NCBI RefSeq assembly: GCF_018617855.1
Contig: NZ_JACSKY010000001.1
Span: 496,001-560,000, forward strand
Reading direction: 5' to 3'
Source of the DNA: Exiguobacterium qingdaonense
GTDB lineage: Bacteria; Bacillota; Bacilli; Exiguobacteriales; Exiguobacteriaceae
Length of the DNA: 64,000 nucleotides
Made by a program: the position numbers and the translations under genes. Positions 1 through 9,056 of the stretch are shown here, one piece after another; position 1 is the first letter of the stretch, and every line of letters begins with the position of its first letter. Under the pieces are notes generated by a model, which saw only the letters and a list, made by a program, of their open reading frames with translations, made no database searches and was not told the origin of the DNA.

Positions 1-810
1 GTACAAGTTAACACCTGTTGAAACTTCTTTAACGACTTTAACGTTGATCTCATCAAGTTTAACTGTGTCCGCATCCCAATAGTCTTCGTTCTTGACCATC
101 GTCCAGCCTTGTTCGCGCTCCCAGCTGTCGAGTTTGAACGGTCCGTTGTAGAGAGTCGTCTCAGCAGACGTACCGAAGTTCTCACCCTGCTCTGTATCGA
201 ATGACTCAAGTTTTGGCATGAACACGCCGAAGCTTGTCAATCCGAGGAAGTAGTCAGCCGGTGCTGTCAATTTAACTTCAAGCGTTTGATCGTCGATTGC
301 TTTAACGCCTACTGCATCGCGCTCGCCTTCGCCTGTGTTGTAAGCTTCTGCGCCTTCAATCTGTGACATGACGTATGCGTACTGTGAAGCGTTATCTGGG
401 TTGAGTACTTCTTTCCAAGCGTATTCGAAGTCGTTCGCTGTGACAGGCTCACCGTTTGACCAAGTTACGCCTTCACGGATTTTGAACGTGTATGTCATTC
501 CGTCTTCAGAAACTTCGTGAGACTCAGCCATACCTGGAGTCGGCTCATCGTTCTCGTCCATACGGTAAAGACCTTCGTTTACGTTATTTAATACGTTGAA
601 CGATACTGAGTCTGTTGCGAGTGTCGGGTTAAGTGAAGGAATGTCTGAGCTGTCGAGCAAGTTGAGGACTTGCGCTTCATCTGCCGAACCTTCTGAACCT
701 GATCCATTAGAAGACCCTGTGTCTTCATCCCCTGTCGAACATGCAGCTAGGAAAGCACTTGAAAGAAGTGTAACCGAAGATGCTAAAGCAAAACCTTTTT
801 TCTTATTCAT
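1..810 (-). CDS. oppA: Oligopeptide ABC transporter substrate-binding lipoprotein (partial, C-terminus beyond window)
   Basis: The first 270 codons of an extracellular peptide-binding protein (SBP family 5) are present, and the frame is still open at base 1. The N-terminus has a lysine-rich n-region, a hydrophobic core and a lipobox FLAAC with the lipidated cysteine at residue 24, followed by a Ser/Gly/Asp/Glu-rich linker. The segment that follows carries family features such as NEGLYRMDE and YTFKIREGVTWSNGEP. Start is the ATG at 810 behind a GGGGG ribosome binding site. It should deliver oligopeptides to an Opp-type permease, whose genes are not in view. The next gene encodes a paralogous binding protein on the same strand. 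Peptide specificity cannot be read from the sequence. Confidence 0.93.
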   Translation of the reverse strand, partial: MNKKKGFALASSVTLLSSAFLAACSTGDEDTGSSNGSGSEGSADEAQVLNLLDSSDIPSLNPTLATDSVSFNVLNNVNEGLYRMDENDEPTPGMAESHEVSEDGMTYTFKIREGVTWSNGEPVTANDFEYAWKEVLNPDNASQYAYVMSQIEGAEAYNTGEGERDAVGVKAIDDQTLEVKLTAPADYFLGLTSFGVFMPKLESFDTEQGENFGTSAETTLYNGPFKLDSWEREQGWTMVKNEDYWDADTVKLDEINVKVVKEVSTGVNLY

Positions 811-911
811 TGCGATGACCCCCTGATTTTTTCGTTTTAACGAAGTGAATGATGGTAGAAAATTCAGTCATTTCTTCTGACAGTATTTGTTACCAAAATC
901 CCGTTGATGCA

Positions 912-939
912 ATAATACAATATTCTGATAATTTTGCAA
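912..939 (-). promoter_or_regulatory. Candidate sigma-A promoter for oppA
   Basis: On the minus strand TTGCAA (934-939) is followed after 16 bases by TATTAT (912-917). It sits in the AT-rich gap about 100 bases upstream of the oppA start, which leaves a leader of roughly 95 bases with no recognised riboswitch. Confidence 0.55.
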
Positions 940-980
940 AGTGTTTATTTTGATTTTTCTAAAAAATTTTCGATATAGTC

Positions 981-1010
981 TAAAAGCCCACCTGGAATGG
1001 CAGGCTTTTA
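981..1010 (-). terminator. Terminator-like hairpin after the second peptide-binding protein
   Basis: An 8-bp inverted repeat, TAAAAGCC and GGCTTTTA, with a 14-base loop lies directly after the stop codon at 1013. The T-run after the stem is short on the minus strand, so termination strength is uncertain. Confidence 0.6.
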
Positions 1011-1012
1011 GC

Positions 1013-2542
1013 TCAATTTTCATATTTTTTCGCAAAGGTTAGGACATATGAAGGACCGATGACTGGATATCCGATGTCCTCATAGCCATTTTCGATCATA
1101 TAAGATCGTCCGGCTTGATAGATTGGCATAACGACAGCCTCTTCTAACAGCATCGCTTCCGCATCTCGCAATAACGAGTTTCGCTCCTCTATTCGCTCGG
1201 TTGAACGCGCATGATTCATCAATTCATCAAACGATTCATTCGCATATTGACTCGAGTTTAACACGTTATTCGTCTCAAACTGAGTCAAATAGGCGGATAG
1301 CATCGGATAGTCAGGCTGCCACCCAGACAAGGAAAAAGTAAAATCACCTGAGACTTCCTTCCTAACTTTTTCTCCGAGGGGAAGCTCGACGATATTGACG
1401 GTCAAACCATCTAACTGTTCCAAATTCTTCTTTAATTTTGTGGAAATTTGACGTGCCTCTTCATCAACGAAACTAAGTAGCTCAATTTCCACTTCTTTTT
1501 TGTTCAGACGTTTTTTTACCGTTTCGAACAGTTGACTCGCATCTCCCTCCAACTGCGCGACCGAAGCTTCTCGGTCCATGACGAGTAGCCGTTCCGTCGG
1601 TTGCTCCGCTCGTGCAAGCGAGGCCTCGATTGCCGACCGGTCTATTGTCAATGCGAGCGCCTGGCGAAACGATACGTCATCAAATGGCGCCTTTTGAACG
1701 TTCGGCTTTAAATAGAACACACCACTTCGCGGAACATCTCGTAACGTCATTCCCTCATCGACAGTAGAGACGTCAAAACCGTATGGGATCGGTTGAATCC
1801 CGCTCATCTCCGTCAAGTTTTGGTCACTCTCGATCGAAATCGATTCGAGTGTGACCTGTTCAGCCTCTCGATACGTATCGTTTTTATGTAACGAAATCAT
1901 CGTATCACTTAAGCGATTGAGTTTGAATGGGCCATTCGTTTCCAGTTCATCCCATCCATTCACCGATTGTTGTGGTAAAAATGCGGGCATTGCCAAAATC
2001 TGTTCGAATCCTTCAATCGGACGGATGAGAGTCAGCTCAAGCGTCTGCTCATCGATCGCCTTGACCCCTAACGTATCCGGCTCCTGCTGTCCTAGCCCAA
2101 TCTCTTTCGCTGATTTGACATCTGCGAGTAAAAAACTGAACGGTGAACGGGTATCATCATCGACGAGCTTACGAAAATGGTCGACGAACGTTTGCGCGGT
2201 AATCGCGTTCCCTTCCGTCGTGACACTCTCATTTAACGTGAACGTATAGACCGTCCCGTCTTCAGATCGCTCCAACTTTTCGACGAGCGCCGGTTCGATG
2301 GACCCATCTACACTGAATCGATAAAGCCCTTCATATAGATGGGACAACACAGTTTGTGATGCCGTGTCGATCGCTAACATGACGTCCGGCTGTGTCGGAA
2401 GCGACTCTCCATAAATCGTCAAAGTCTGCTCTTCTTGTGGTAATAGTTCGCGTGACTGCTCTCGTTGTTCGTTCCAAATAAATAAAAAAAGGATAAGGAC
2501 TGAACCTAACAAGGCGGTCACGATGAATGATATCTTTTTCAT
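1013..2542 (-). CDS. Peptide-binding protein of the OppA family, membrane-anchored without lipobox
   Basis: A 509-residue SBP family 5 protein (extracellular solute-binding domain across almost the whole length). Residues about 5-24 form one hydrophobic segment that ends in FLFIWNEQ. No cysteine follows, so there is no lipobox, and the protein is probably held by an uncleaved signal anchor. Family features include HLYEGLYRF and the PILYQ-like C-terminal segment VVMPIYQAGRSYMIENG. ATG start at 2542 behind AAAGGAG. It lies between fabF and oppA on the same strand, each with its own spacing. No permease or ATPase neighbours are present, so it may feed a distant Opp system or act as a sensor. Family assignment is firm, while ligand and partner are unknown. 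Confidence 0.85.
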   Translation of the reverse strand: MKKISFIVTALLGSVLILFLFIWNEQREQSRELLPQEEQTLTIYGESLPTQPDVMLAIDTASQTVLSHLYEGLYRFSVDGSIEPALVEKLERSEDGTVYTFTLNESVTTEGNAITAQTFVDHFRKLVDDDTRSPFSFLLADVKSAKEIGLGQQEPDTLGVKAIDEQTLELTLIRPIEGFEQILAMPAFLPQQSVNGWDELETNGPFKLNRLSDTMISLHKNDTYREAEQVTLESISIESDQNLTEMSGIQPIPYGFDVSTVDEGMTLRDVPRSGVFYLKPNVQKAPFDDVSFRQALALTIDRSAIEASLARAEQPTERLLVMDREASVAQLEGDASQLFETVKKRLNKKEVEIELLSFVDEEARQISTKLKKNLEQLDGLTVNIVELPLGEKVRKEVSGDFTFSLSGWQPDYPMLSAYLTQFETNNVLNSSQYANESFDELMNHARSTERIEERNSLLRDAEAMLLEEAVVMPIYQAGRSYMIENGYEDIGYPVIGPSYVLTFAKKYEN

Positions 2543-2608
2543 TCGTTGTGCTCCTTTCTGTTAGACCAACCCTTATACCCTAACCTTTTTTGACTATTTT
2601 TTCTACTG

Positions 2609-3841
2609 TCAGTTCATCACTTTCGCGAATGCGAGTGTCGCGTTATGGCCCCCGAAGCCGAGTGAGTTACTGAGTGCATAACGAATGTCAAGTTCCCGAT
2701 TCCCTTCACGTACATAGTCTAAATCACAATCCGCTGCTGGTGATTCGCAGTTAATGGTCGGATGGACCTTCCCTTCGTGAATCGATAGCGCTGTAATGAC
2801 GGCCTCGACGCCACCTGCACCACCGAGAAGGTGACCGATCATCGATTTAGACGAGTTGACGGCGAGCTTGTCGGCATGTTCCCCGAACACTCGACGAATC
2901 GCTTTCGTCTCGAGCATATCGTTTAGCGGCGTGCTCGTTCCATGCGCGTTGATGTATTGAACGTCTTCTGGATTGATTCCGGCATCACGAATCGCCTCAC
3001 TCATCGCTTTTGAGCCACCTTCTGCCTCAGGAGACGGTGCGGTGATGTGGTATGCGTCCGAGCTCATCCCGTATCCGACGACTTCGGCATACATTTTCGC
3101 ACCACGTGCTTTCGCGTGCTCGTACTCTTCTAAAACGAGCACCCCGGCCCCTTCTCCCATAACGAATCCATCACGATTCTCGTCGAATGGACGGCACGCC
3201 GTGTTTGGGTCTGGATTGGTTGAAAGTGCTTTGTTCGAGCAAAAGCCTGCGAATGAGAGTGGCGTGATCGGCGCTTCCGCTCCACCTGCGAACATGGCGA
3301 TCGCGTCTCCGCGCTGAATGACACGGAACGCCTCACCAATCGAGTTCGTCCCTGACGCACAAGCCGTCACGGAACAGTTGCTCGGTCCTTTTGCTCCGAG
3401 ATAGATGGATACTTGGCCGCTCGCCATGTTCGGAATCATCATCGGAATGAAGAAAGGGCTCACGCGACGGGGTCCACGATCATGGAGGATCGCTGACTGT
3501 TTGTCGATCGTCTCGACGCCACCAATCCCGCTCCCGATCCAAATTCCGACATCGTCCGCGATTGCTTTCACATCGAGTCCGCTGTCTTTATGGGCAGCAT
3601 CTGACGCAAGAAGTGAGTATTGGATGAATGAGTCCATCTTGCGCGCTTCCTTTGGTTCGACTAAATGATCGACACTCCACTCTTTCACTTCCGCCCCGAC
3701 CTTGGCCGGATACTGGCTGATGTCAATCTTCGTCAACGTATCGATGGCGTTGTCCCCTTTTAATAGGCGATCCCACATTGCTGAGACATCATTTCCTAAT
3801 GGTGATACGACTCCTAATCCTGTCACTACTACTCGTTTCAT
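2609..3841 (-). CDS. fabF: 3-oxoacyl-[acyl-carrier-protein] synthase II
   Basis: A 410-residue KAS II condensing enzyme that elongates acyl-ACP with malonyl-ACP in cytoplasmic fatty acid synthesis. The thiolase fold carries the catalytic Cys-His-His set: Cys in [10 protein letters not shown] (about residue 163), His in [11 protein letters not shown] and His in [12 protein letters not shown]. The start is the ATG at 3841 ([10 protein letters not shown]), which has a GGAGGGG site 8 bases upstream. The frame is open for 19 more codons upstream, but those overlap fabH and have no ribosome binding site. Its ATG overlaps the fabH TGA as ATGA, implying translational coupling in a fabH-fabF operon like the one controlled by FapR in B. 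subtilis. Confidence 0.97.
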   Translation of the reverse strand: MKRVVVTGLGVVSPLGNDVSAMWDRLLKGDNAIDTLTKIDISQYPAKVGAEVKEWSVDHLVEPKEARKMDSFIQYSLLASDAAHKDSGLDVKAIADDVGIWIGSGIGGVETIDKQSAILHDRGPRRVSPFFIPMMIPNMASGQVSIYLGAKGPSNCSVTACASGTNSIGEAFRVIQRGDAIAMFAGGAEAPITPLSFAGFCSNKALSTNPDPNTACRPFDENRDGFVMGEGAGVLVLEEYEHAKARGAKMYAEVVGYGMSSDAYHITAPSPEAEGGSKAMSEAIRDAGINPEDVQYINAHGTSTPLNDMLETKAIRRVFGEHADKLAVNSSKSMIGHLLGGAGGVEAVITALSIHEGKVHPTINCESPAADCDLDYVREGNRELDIRYALSNSLGFGGHNATLAFAKVMN

Positions 3842-4797
3842 AGACGTTTCCCCTCCGTAATTGTTGCGTGATTCCATGTCAGACAGCTTGCACCCCATGT
3901 GAGTCCGGCACCGAACCCGGCGATGACGACCGTTTGGCCGTCCTTGACTTTACCAGACTTGACCGCTTCTGCCAAAGCAAGTGGGACCGATGCCGCCGAT
4001 GTGTTCGCATGGTCTTGTATCGTCATAACGACTTTTTCTTCTTCTAAATGTAACCGTTCCATCGCTGCATCGATGATTCTGCGGTTCGCTTGGTGTGGGA
4101 CGAGTACGTCGAGGTCGCTCAACGATTTATTCGCCTTGTCCAGAGCCTCTAATACGATTTCAGGCATTTTTCGCACTGCAAATTTGAATACTTCGCGTCC
4201 GTTCATCACGATTTTGCCGTCACGGCTCTCATATAAATATTTACCGCCTGTACCGTCACTGCCAAGGACGAGCGAGTCAATGGAGGCGATGGCATCTTCC
4301 CCGAGTACGACAGCCCCTGCGCCGTCCCCGAATAGAACAGCCGTCGAGCGGTCATCCCAATCGATCAAATCTCCCATCTTCTCTGCTCCGATGACGAGCG
4401 TCTTTTTGAAGCCTTTTGAATCCATCAGACTCTTCGCTGTGTCCATCGCAAAGATGAACCCGCTACACGCCGCGCTCACATCGAACGCCACGGCACCTTT
4501 CGCACCGAGGTTCGCCTGTACGATACATGCTGTCGCCGGAAAGGCTGGCGCGGTGGCGGTCGCACAGACGATCGCTTCAATCTCATCGATGGTGATGCCT
4601 GCGCTCTGTAGTGCACGTTCTGCGGCTCGTGTCGCCATGTCAGCGACCGTCACGTCATCTTCAGCAAGGTGACGTGCCTCGATGCCGGTACGCGTGCGAA
4701 TCCATTCATCGCTCGTGTCCATCCGTTTCTCTAAATCGATATTCGTCACCCGATTGTCCGGTAAGAACGATCCGATGCCGATGATTCCAATATTCAT
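3838..4797 (-). CDS. fabH: 3-oxoacyl-[acyl-carrier-protein] synthase III
   Basis: A 319-residue KAS III that starts fatty acid synthesis by condensing an acyl-CoA primer with malonyl-ACP. The catalytic triad is visible: Cys in [10 protein letters not shown] (near residue 112), His in [10 protein letters not shown] and Asn in [11 protein letters not shown]. The N-terminal signature [10 protein letters not shown] and [10 protein letters not shown] are typical. ATG start at 4797 with AGGGG eight bases upstream. It is the first gene of the fabH-fabF pair, preceded by a sigma-A promoter with a FapR-type operator. Primer choice (branched or straight chain) cannot be told from sequence alone. Confidence 0.97.
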   Translation of the reverse strand: MNIGIIGIGSFLPDNRVTNIDLEKRMDTSDEWIRTRTGIEARHLAEDDVTVADMATRAAERALQSAGITIDEIEAIVCATATAPAFPATACIVQANLGAKGAVAFDVSAACSGFIFAMDTAKSLMDSKGFKKTLVIGAEKMGDLIDWDDRSTAVLFGDGAGAVVLGEDAIASIDSLVLGSDGTGGKYLYESRDGKIVMNGREVFKFAVRKMPEIVLEALDKANKSLSDLDVLVPHQANRRIIDAAMERLHLEEEKVVMTIQDHANTSAASVPLALAEAVKSGKVKDGQTVVIAGFGAGLTWGASCLTWNHATITEGKRL

Positions 4798-4814
4798 ATC
4801 GTCGACCCCTATTC

Positions 4815-4858
4815 TTAGTATCTGGTACTAATATAAGGGAACAAAAAGAGGATGTCAA
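4815..4858 (-). promoter_or_regulatory. fabH promoter with overlapping FapR-type operator
   Basis: On the minus strand TTGACA (4853-4858), a 17-base spacer and TATATT (4830-4835) form a near-consensus sigma-A promoter. Bases 4815-4833 carry the palindrome-like TTAGTATCTGGTACTAATA, which matches the FapR box (TTAGTAC...GTACTAA type) known upstream of fabHA-fabF in Bacillus. The box overlaps the -10 element and the expected start site, so bound FapR would block transcription until malonyl-CoA releases it (family knowledge). fapR itself is not in the window. Confidence 0.82.
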
Positions 4859-4868
4859 TGCATCCCCC
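4843..4868 (-). terminator. Intrinsic terminator of mtnN
   Basis: Minus-strand hairpin GGGGATG / CATCCTC (4861-4867 with 4848-4854, one G-T pair) with a 6-base loop, followed by five T. The loop and descending arm contain the -35 element of the fabH promoter, so the two signals share the same bases. Confidence 0.7.
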
Positions 4869-4881
4869 TCACTTATGCTAA

Positions 4882-5583
4882 TCATGATTGAGCTAGACGT
4901 TTTGTCACGGCCATGACCATCTTCGCTGAATTGATTGATGCTGTCTCTAAAAACTCATCAAATGACAAGTTCGCTTCTTCGTCCGCACTGTCTGAAATCG
5001 AGCGTGTGACGACGAACGGTACACCGAACTGGTAACACGTCTGGGCGATTGGAGCAGCCTCCATCTCGACGGCAGCAACCTCTTCAAAGTGACCGAGGAT
5101 GTCCGCCACACGTTTCGAGTCATTGATGAATGAATCTCCCGTCACGATCAATCCCTGATGTACATTCACGTCCGGCAAATTTTCGATGACGTCTTTACAG
5201 ACGCTAATGAGCTCTGCATCCGCCTCATACGCCGGTGGCATACCCGGTACTTGTCCGTATTCATATCCGAATGCGGTCACATCGACATCGTGGTGACGAA
5301 CTTCCGTCGAGACGACGACGTCTCCGACTTTCATTCCTTTTTTAAAGCCGCCTGCAGATCCTGTGTTAATAACGACGTCCGGTTTGAATTTATCAATCAA
5401 GAGTGTCGTGCCGATGGCTGCATTGACCTTGCCAATCCCTGACTTCAAGATGACGACTTGCATGTTGCCAAGGTAGCCTTCATAGAAATGATAATTTGCG
5501 ATTTCTATATCTACCCGTTCTGTCAACTCGTTCCGAAGCAAGTTCACTTCTTCTTCCATCGCGCCGATGATGCCTACTTTCAT
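4882..5583 (-). CDS. mtnN: 5'-methylthioadenosine/S-adenosylhomocysteine nucleosidase
   Basis: A 233-residue cytoplasmic nucleosidase that hydrolyses MTA, SAH and 5'-deoxyadenosine to adenine plus the ribose product, feeding methionine salvage and the activated methyl cycle. It has full family length. Seen motifs are the N-terminal GIIGAMEEE with the catalytic Glu near residue 12, NTGSAGGF, the substrate-binding [10 protein letters not shown] and SDSADEEA with the catalytic Asp near residue 197. ATG start at 5583 behind GGAGG. It lies downstream of greA, separated by a hairpin, and the same neighbourhood (greA-mtnN) occurs in B. subtilis. Confidence 0.97.
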   Translation of the reverse strand: MKVGIIGAMEEEVNLLRNELTERVDIEIANYHFYEGYLGNMQVVILKSGIGKVNAAIGTTLLIDKFKPDVVINTGSAGGFKKGMKVGDVVVSTEVRHHDVDVTAFGYEYGQVPGMPPAYEADAELISVCKDVIENLPDVNVHQGLIVTGDSFINDSKRVADILGHFEEVAAVEMEAAPIAQTCYQFGVPFVVTRSISDSADEEANLSFDEFLETASINSAKMVMAVTKRLAQS

Positions 5584-5604
5584 TCCGGTTCCTCCTCAGA
5601 AAGA

Positions 5605-5631
5605 GAGCGACTTCCATAAAGGAGGTCGCTC
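5605..5631 (-). terminator. Hairpin between greA and mtnN
   Basis: An 11-bp stem with one mismatch, GAGCGAC(C)TCC and GGA(A)GTCGCTC, with a 5-base loop, followed on the minus strand by TCTTTC. It lies right after the greA stop. The weak T-run suggests partial termination, leaving some read-through into mtnN. Confidence 0.6.
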
Positions 5632-5637
5632 AACAAC

Positions 5638-6111
5638 TTATTTGATTTCTTTGATTTCAACGACCATGTCGCCACCAGGTGTCTGTACCGTGACCACATC
5701 TCCGACTGTACGCCCAAGAAGCGCCTTAGCGATCGGTGATTCATTCGAGATTTTCCCTGTGAACGGGTCCGCCTCGGCACCACCGACGATCGTGTACGTC
5801 TCATCTTCGTTGTCTTCTTGGATGAAGAACGTTACCGTCTTCCCGATTGAGACAACCGAGTTGTCCGCTACGTCATCTTGAATGATGACCGCATTGCGAA
5901 GCATTTCTTCAAGTTGTGCGATTCGGCCTTCGACCATCGCTTGTTCTTCTTTCGCCGCGTCATATTCCGCGTTCTCTGACAAGTCACCGAAATCACGTGC
6001 AATCTTGATATTTTCAACGACTTCTTTACGGCGGACCGTCTTCAGTTCGTTTAATTCATTCTCGATCTTCGCTTTTCCGTCTAACGTCATATAATGTTGT
6101 TTTTCAGCCAT
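5638..6111 (-). CDS. greA: Transcription elongation factor GreA
   Basis: A 157-residue factor that enters the RNA polymerase secondary channel and stimulates cleavage of backtracked transcripts. The N-terminal antiparallel coiled coil (about residues 1-75) has the acidic tip region [16 protein letters not shown], and the C-terminal FKBP-like domain includes [11 protein letters not shown]. The ATG at 6111 is chosen because AAGGAG lies 8 bases upstream. A GTG at 6120 in frame overlaps that site and is unlikely. It sits between udk and mtnN, on the same strand, as in B. subtilis. Confidence 0.97.
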   Translation of the reverse strand: MAEKQHYMTLDGKAKIENELNELKTVRRKEVVENIKIARDFGDLSENAEYDAAKEEQAMVEGRIAQLEEMLRNAVIIQDDVADNSVVSIGKTVTFFIQEDNEDETYTIVGGAEADPFTGKISNESPIAKALLGRTVGDVVTVQTPGGDMVVEIKEIK

Positions 6112-6178
6112 TTCTGTCACTCCTTCATTGTCTCCTAGTATATTACAGCTAGGGGTGAATTGAAAACGATTTATTTCC

Positions 6179-6814
6179 TCACGCGCGATTGCGCTCAGTG
6201 AGCACCCAACGGATTTTTGTCACGAGTAAGTCAATCGCGACAAAGTTCTCTCCGCCTTCGGGAACGATGATGTCCGCGTACCGTTTCGTCGGTTCACAGA
6301 ATTGTAAATGCATCGGACGCACGACGTTCGTGTACTGGGCCACGACCGAATCGATTGAACGTCCCCGTTCATTGATATCACGTTGCATACGACGCAAGAT
6401 GCGTACGTCTGCATCCGTATCCACGAACACTTTAATATCCATCAACTCGCGCAAACGGGCATCTTCGAGTGCCAATATTCCCTCTACGATGACGACATCG
6501 ACCGGTTCGATTAAAATCGTTTGATCCGACCGTGTATGCGCCGCATAATCATAGACGGGCTTTTCAATCGCTTCATGTTGTTGAAGCTGTTGGATATGCT
6601 CAATCATCAAATCGTTATCAAAGGCGAAGGGGTGGTCGTAGTTCGTCTTGTACCGTTCTTCCATCGTCATGTCTGATTGATCTTTGTAATATGCGTCTTG
6701 CTCAATCATGACGACCGATTGACCTTTAAACGCATCGACGAGCGCGCGGGCCACGGTCGTCTTTCCAGATCCGGTCCCCCCGGCCACGCCAATTATGACG
6801 GGTTTATGTTGCAT
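6179..6814 (-). CDS. udk: Uridine/cytidine kinase
   Basis: An approximately 211-residue pyrimidine nucleoside kinase that phosphorylates uridine and cytidine in salvage. It has the P-loop GGTGSGKTT near residues 10-18, the phosphoribulokinase/uridine-kinase fold, YDHPFAFD in the substrate pocket and the [12 protein letters not shown] lid segment. The ATG at 6814 is annotated. A TTG at 6817 lies closer to the optimal distance from GGAGG and could be used instead. The gene is packed between trmR and greA in one direction. Confidence 0.96.
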   Translation of the reverse strand: MQHKPVIIGVAGGTGSGKTTVARALVDAFKGQSVVMIEQDAYYKDQSDMTMEERYKTNYDHPFAFDNDLMIEHIQQLQQHEAIEKPVYDYAAHTRSDQTILIEPVDVVIVEGILALEDARLRELMDIKVFVDTDADVRILRRMQRDINERGRSIDSVVAQYTNVVRPMHLQFCEPTKRYADIIVPEGGENFVAIDLLVTKIRWVLTERNRA

Positions 6815-6830
6815 CAAAGTTAAGTCCTCC

Positions 6831-7472
6831 TCATCGTAATTTACGACTGATTGCTAGGCCATCACCAAGGGGCAAAATTGCAGTATGATAATCGGTCCGT
6901 GCCATCAATTGCTCAGTAAACTGCTTCACGAGACGGACGAGCCGGCGTCTGCGACGGTCAAGCACTGACACGTCATTCAGCAGGACATCTCCTCGTAAAA
7001 ACAAATTATCGCTGTAAATCGTACCACCAATTGGTACTAAAGCGCCATACCCATCAAAAAATTTTTGATATTGTCCTTTTGCCGCATCGATAAACACGGC
7101 ATCGAACTCACCGGCGATTGACCCGATCAACTCGACGGCATCACCGTGGATGAGCGTGATTCGATCGCGGACATCCGATCGCTCGATGAATCCCGTCGCT
7201 TCTTCGAACCGACGGGCATTCCGCTCAATCGTGACAATTTCTGCATCGGGCAATAGTTCCGCCATGCGAATCGCACTATACCCGATTGCCGTCCCGACTT
7301 CGAGGATGCGCGCCGGTCGTTGCATCGCCAATAAGGAAAGGAGTACTTCAGAACCCGTCAAATCCATGATTGGGACGTGATGAACACGGGCGAACTCCTC
7401 CATCTCCGTCAACAGCGGTGAGCGGTCATTGATCAGTTTTTCTACATATCCCTCGTAGGATGCATGGTCCAC
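6831..7472 (-). CDS. trmR: tRNA 5-hydroxyuridine(34) O-methyltransferase
   Basis: A SAM-dependent O-methyltransferase of family 3, 213 residues, orthologous by context and sequence to B. subtilis YrrM/TrmR, which methylates ho5U34 to mo5U34 in several tRNAs. Motif I is [15 protein letters not shown], followed by the SAM-binding acidic residue in IVTIERN and the metal/substrate segment FIDAAKGQY. The GTG at 7472 is preferred because GAGG lies 8 bases upstream. A GTG at 7481 overlaps that site. In B. subtilis the hydroxylation genes trhP1/trhP2 lie between trmR and udk, but here the two genes are only about 16 bases apart. Confidence 0.88.
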   Translation of the reverse strand: MDHASYEGYVEKLINDRSPLLTEMEEFARVHHVPIMDLTGSEVLLSLLAMQRPARILEVGTAIGYSAIRMAELLPDAEIVTIERNARRFEEATGFIERSDVRDRITLIHGDAVELIGSIAGEFDAVFIDAAKGQYQKFFDGYGALVPIGGTIYSDNLFLRGDVLLNDVSVLDRRRRRLVRLVKQFTEQLMARTDYHTAILPLGDGLAISRKLR

Positions 7473-7502
7473 TCGTTCCACCTCTTAACTCTCTTCATTC
7501 AA

Positions 7503-7530
7503 ACGACCGGAAGCATCCGCTTCCGGTCGT
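7503..7530 (-). terminator. Hairpin between mltG and trmR
   Basis: A perfect 12-bp stem, ACGACCGGAAGC and its complement, around a 4-base loop, just after the mltG stop. Only TTTGAAT follows on the minus strand, so it may be an attenuating or processing hairpin rather than a strong terminator. Confidence 0.6.
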
Positions 7531-7534
7531 CCCA

Positions 7535-8677
7535 TCAATTACTGTTTGCTTCTTCAAACGCTTCCCATTCGGAACGGTACGTATTGACGTTTTGTTGGTG
7601 ATCTTCGTAGTTGACTTCGAACAATACTTCTCCATTTGGGAATCCTTCACGTGGAGGACGTGCGTAAAAGTAAATGTTATCCGTATCATTCGGGTTAAGC
7701 ATCGCCTCGAATGCATCGCGGCTCACGGCTGCGATTGGACCGATTGGAATGCCCGCATAGCGATACGTGTTATACAAAGAATCGTTTTCTAAGTCAGCGA
7801 ATGACGTGAAAATCGATGTCTCCCCGGTACCGTACCAAACGGTCGGGTCAGATTGTAACTTCATTCCATCGCTAAGGCGATTCTCGAAGACACCGGCAAT
7901 CTCTTTACGGTCTTCCGTCGATACGGCCTCTTTCTCGACAACAGATGCGAGCGCGAGCGTCTCGTGGAATGTCCGTCCCGAATCGGCTAGACGACCTTTG
8001 TATTCTTCATACATACTTTCGGTCGGTAATAACATCTCATCGATAATTTCGTTCAGGGTTACCCCTTTATTGAACTCATACGTGGCTGGGAACAAATATC
8101 CTTCAAGCGGATGATAGATGCCGTCCTGTAATACTTCCTCTGTCAACATCTCATGCTCGTTCACGAGAGACTGGATGTATTCACGATCGCTCAATTGCTC
8201 AGAAATCTCTTCTTTTGGAATATCAGCGACTTTCGCAAGTCGTGCGATCACCTGGTCGATCGTGAACCCTTCTGGAATGACAAGCTTGATATCAGGGACC
8301 ACAATGACTTTACCTGTTTGCAACGTTTCAATCAACTCATCGATTGATTGTGACGGAGATAACGTGTACGTCCCTGCCTGGAACGACGATTCGTTTTTAA
8401 AGCGTGTATAGAAACGGAAAATCGTGCTACTCCTTACAAGCCCATTCTCTTCAAGTAACTCACCAATGTATCCCGAGCCGGCACCGAGCGGGACTTCAAC
8501 TTCGACCGTTTCCGTCGAATTGGCGTCAACCGGTTCGACAGAGCGCTTCACAAACACGTAAGTTAGCGCTGAGCCCGTGGCGATGACGAGAAGGAAGATC
8601 GCAAGGATGACAACCGTGATGCGACGAACGATTCGGTTGCGGGCACGTTTCTCATCTGACATAGATGGATGATTCAT
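7535..8677 (-). CDS. mltG: Endolytic murein transglycosylase MltG
   Basis: A 380-residue membrane-anchored lytic transglycosylase (YceG-like) that cuts nascent glycan strands and is thought to set chain ends. A short cytoplasmic N-terminus is followed by one transmembrane helix at about residues 17-40, a LysM-like region, and the catalytic domain with the conserved Glu in LASVVEKEAVS and the MKLQSDPTVWYG and PGPI-like segments (GIPIGPIAAVS). ATG start at 8677 behind GGGGAG. It is equivalent to B. subtilis yrrL, next to yrzB and trmR. Confidence 0.95.
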   Translation of the reverse strand: MNHPSMSDEKRARNRIVRRITVVILAIFLLVIATGSALTYVFVKRSVEPVDANSTETVEVEVPLGAGSGYIGELLEENGLVRSSTIFRFYTRFKNESSFQAGTYTLSPSQSIDELIETLQTGKVIVVPDIKLVIPEGFTIDQVIARLAKVADIPKEEISEQLSDREYIQSLVNEHEMLTEEVLQDGIYHPLEGYLFPATYEFNKGVTLNEIIDEMLLPTESMYEEYKGRLADSGRTFHETLALASVVEKEAVSTEDRKEIAGVFENRLSDGMKLQSDPTVWYGTGETSIFTSFADLENDSLYNTYRYAGIPIGPIAAVSRDAFEAMLNPNDTDNIYFYARPPREGFPNGEVLFEVNYEDHQQNVNTYRSEWEAFEEANSN

Positions 8678-8700
8678 GCATTTCTCCCCTGTTCTTTTTT

Positions 8701-8741
8701 AAAAAGAGAGGCGACGAGGGATGCACCCCAGCCGCCTGTCC
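8701..8741 (-). terminator. Probable terminator after yrzB
   Basis: An imperfect long hairpin (AGAGG...GGCGGC paired with GTCGCC...TCTCT, and an inner GGG-GCA-CCC type loop), followed on the minus strand by TTTTT. It fills the gap between yrzB and mltG. Confidence 0.55.
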
Positions 8742-8746
8742 TCTAT

Positions 8747-9043
8747 TTAGTCTAGACCGACTTCGTCGCTGACGATGTCGAATGCTTCCATGACCTCATC
8801 AAAGTCTTCATCGTCTTCAACGAGCTTCAAGATGAATTCGCCATCTTCAAGTTCTTCAATTTCAAATGCGTACACTTCAATCGTGTCCTCATCTTCTGTC
8901 TCTGGTGCGCCGACCGGTTCGAGCACGACAAACGTCTTCTTCGTGCGGTCGCTCGTCATACGGAAGATTTCTGCAAATAAATGCTCATCTCCGTTTTCGT
9001 CTGGAATACGGTACATTTCTTCTTCACGACGGATTTCTGCCAT
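8747..9043 (-). CDS. yrzB: DUF1292 family protein (YrzB-like)
   Basis: A 98-residue, strongly acidic cytoplasmic protein of the DUF1292 family, common in Firmicutes between ruvX and mltG. It contains the family segments FEIFRM-like HLFAEIFRMTSD, KTFVVLEPVG and VYAFEIEELEDGEFIL. The molecular function of the family is not established. It starts at ATG 9043 with GGAGG upstream and follows ruvX by 13 bases, so it is probably the last gene of the ireB-ruvX-yrzB transcript. Confidence 0.9.
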   Translation of the reverse strand: MAEIRREEEMYRIPDENGDEHLFAEIFRMTSDRTKKTFVVLEPVGAPETEDEDTIEVYAFEIEELEDGEFILKLVEDDEDFDEVMEAFDIVSDEVGLD

Positions 9044-9056
9044 GAGAGATTCCTCC

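Noticed and set aside
3899-4672. A 257-codon open frame on the plus strand
   Set aside because: Antisense to fabH, no start signal and no recognisable protein features.
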